Of a DNA stretch of 64,000 nt, positions 8,673 to 64,000 are shown in pieces. Source of the stretch: Syngnathus acus. Taxonomy: Eukaryota > Chordata > Actinopteri > Syngnathiformes > Syngnathidae. The stretch is taken from positions 12,815,693-12,879,692 of the forward strand of contig NC_051088.1 of the NCBI RefSeq assembly GCF_901709675.1. Direction: 5' to 3'. A program made the position numbers and the translations under genes. Numbering within the stretch: the stretch's first letter is position 1; each line of letters opens with the position of its first letter. The notes beneath the pieces are model-generated. The model did not search any database. It saw only the letters and a list, made by a program, of their open reading frames with translations, and was not told where the DNA came from.

Positions 8673-8678
8673 TTTATT
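8673..8678 (-). terminator. magi3: Candidate magi3 poly(A) signal
   Basis: AATAAA on the minus strand, with a second copy 15 bp further at 8658-8663. They lie between magi3 and the rsbn1 promoter. Use is inferred. Confidence 0.4.
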
Positions 8679-10491
8679 CATCAGTGCATGATCAGAATGC
8701 AAGATTATTTATTTTCACCAATTTTATATTTTTATCCTCTCAGTTCCCTTAAAAAAATAATGAAACAATTTACAGATGATAGTTTTTTCTGCATGAAGGC
8801 AAATATTTATACAGATGCTGTACAATTTAAAAACATTTACAACTAACTGTGACGTTGAAACTTTAGATTTCGTATATGTGTTTGAGCGATACAAGGCCAC
8901 AGTCTCATACATGGTAATGGAATGCACGGTAAACAGTACAGGGCTCCATCATATCAACAAACGAGAGGACAAAAAAAATGCAAGTGATGCTACAAAGAGG
9001 TTGTTCTGTACATCCTTCGAAAGGCAGTCCGATGCTTCACATGGCAACAACAAGCATGAGAATTCAAATGTGCGAGCTATCAGACAATACAGTGCTCAAG
9101 AGCAGCAACATCAGTGCAGATTCAAATTCATACCAATAAAGACTATTTTAACTATATCGGCCACTTATGGACTTCCTGTGTCATTTTTCTACTCCCACTC
9201 GAGTCAATCTAAAAAAAGTCAATGTTGAATCATTCACACCTTACTGAAAAGTTTCAAGTCCCGAATTCTGTGATAATAAATACTTTTTGACGATACATTG
9301 ATATATTCGAATTTGAATGAGCATCTCTAAAAACAATTGTGTATATAATTGATTTCAATTCTTAAGAATTTGATTAATAAACCCTTTTTTTGACTCAAGA
9401 AATTATGATGGGAGTAATTTTATGGCAAATAAAATGTAAGGTGAACAAAGAAAACATTTAAATGCTTTTGTGGCCATATTTTTGATGATATCCATATATA
9501 AGCATTGTTTAAGAATGCTAAAATCAGAGCTCTCCCTTTTGTTTTTTACAATCAAGTTCTGTTAATACCATTCATCTAAAATCTGTGTGAGTATGTCATA
9601 AACACTTTGATAAGTAATGCTCAGTAAATTGAGTCAATGCTACAGCGACATGAAAAAGCTTGCAAACACACAATAGTCACAAGACCTTAAACACAGAGCT
9701 GCTAAGTCGACCCAGAGGGATCACCGAATCGTAGAAATAGAATGTATAGATTGTGCGGGTCATGCGGTTGTAAAACCTTCAGGGCTGAACCTGTTCATCG
9801 ACAATTTCAACACCCCATTTTCCCTTTGTGTGTGTTATCTGTGCCGATATATCCACTGTGAGCACAGGCAACAGAAACAACAGATTTTGCTAGTTTACAT
9901 TCGTCTCATTGCCAAAGCCGTTTTTTTTCCCCTTGACATACGCTTGTAGTTTGAAATCGGAAGTTATCGACACATTCTCTTCCTACCTTTAAGACCTGAC
10001 AAGTGAAATTACTTAGCATGTGTCTACTGACAGTTACAATTTCAATAAATTACATTATTATTAACACAGGTGAAACAAACACGATAAGCACAAGTATCCG
10101 GTCTGTTGTGTGTTCAAAAGCTGCATCAAAAAAGCCGTCAACACGTTGATAAGATGATGAGAGTCAAAAGCTCACATGCGTATGAAAGCAGTCAGCTCAT
10201 CAATGAAAAACAGCAAATGACTCATCCCAATACCAGAAATACATCCACAAGCGACGCAGAATCAACCAGCACAAGATTGCGCTCTTCAACCTTCACAGTG
10301 ACAAAATCAGATCCTTCATCCAAGTCTCACAGTGAACGGGGAAATGCTAAAGTTTCTTTCAAACCGGAGTCTGTTATGACTAACCAAAAAAAAAAAAAAA
10401 AGGATTCAAAAGCGGATTCCAGCATGCATGTGGGAACACACGTCAGGCCTGGCAAACTGGGTGCAAAGAAATCATCGTCCGTGACTGCTTT
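8673..10491 (-). other. magi3: Inferred magi3 3' UTR
   Basis: No coding exon is found between the magi3 stop (10494-10492) and the first minus-strand AATAAA hexamers (TTTATT on plus at 8673-8678 and 8658-8663). The stretch is AT-rich, with an A-run on plus at 10386-10401. The plus-strand frames at 8815-9228 and 10106-10822 show no recognisable protein and are taken as chance. Extent is inferred. Confidence 0.5.

Positions 10492-64000
<53,509 letters not shown>

Overview
The window is ordinary vertebrate nuclear DNA, most likely from a ray-finned (teleost) fish. Genes are split into many short exons with GT/AG introns, spacers are AT-rich and full of microsatellites, and the mobile-element debris (hAT-like and TA-flanked non-autonomous DNA transposons, a LINE reverse-transcriptase fragment) is of fish type. 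The protein sequences identify three genes of the human 1p13 MAGI3-RSBN1-PTPN22 neighbourhood. I rebuilt the exons by hand from splice sites and codon phase. The rebuilt coding sequences stay in frame from end to end: 520 residues for ptpn22 (5' part outside the window), 695 for rsbn1 (complete) and 1322 for magi3 (first part of PDZ0 outside the window).

Layout. 1-3876 (+): the 3' fifteen coding exons of ptpn22, from the WPD loop and the catalytic P-loop through the proline-rich P1 and P2 motifs to the C-terminal homology segment. 3877-4448: a 572-bp tail-to-tail spacer. 4449-8170 (-): rsbn1 in seven coding exons. About 8171-8670: rsbn1 promoter region with a CRE and a ZNF143-like motif. About 8673-10491: inferred magi3 3' UTR. 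10492-64000 (-): magi3, with twenty coding exons encoding the end of PDZ0, GuK, WW1, WW2, PDZ1 to PDZ5 and a long basic/serine-rich tail. All but one of the magi3 exons lie below 31.6 kb. The rest of the window (31530-63944) is one 32.4-kb intron in which I find no gene, only simple repeats and transposon remnants.

The three genes do not form a functional unit. PTPN22 is a cytosolic PEST-type tyrosine phosphatase of immune signalling, RSBN1 is a nuclear protein of the DPY-21/KDM9 family, and MAGI3 is a membrane-associated scaffold at cell junctions. Their grouping is conserved synteny. Compared with human, rsbn1 is flipped relative to both neighbours and PHTF1 is missing between MAGI3 and RSBN1.

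I do not see an undescribed biological system. The observations most worth checking are the local gene rearrangement, a candidate intronic polyadenylation signal after the large magi3 exon, the conserved arginine at the ptpn22 P1 motif, and several well-delimited non-autonomous transposons.
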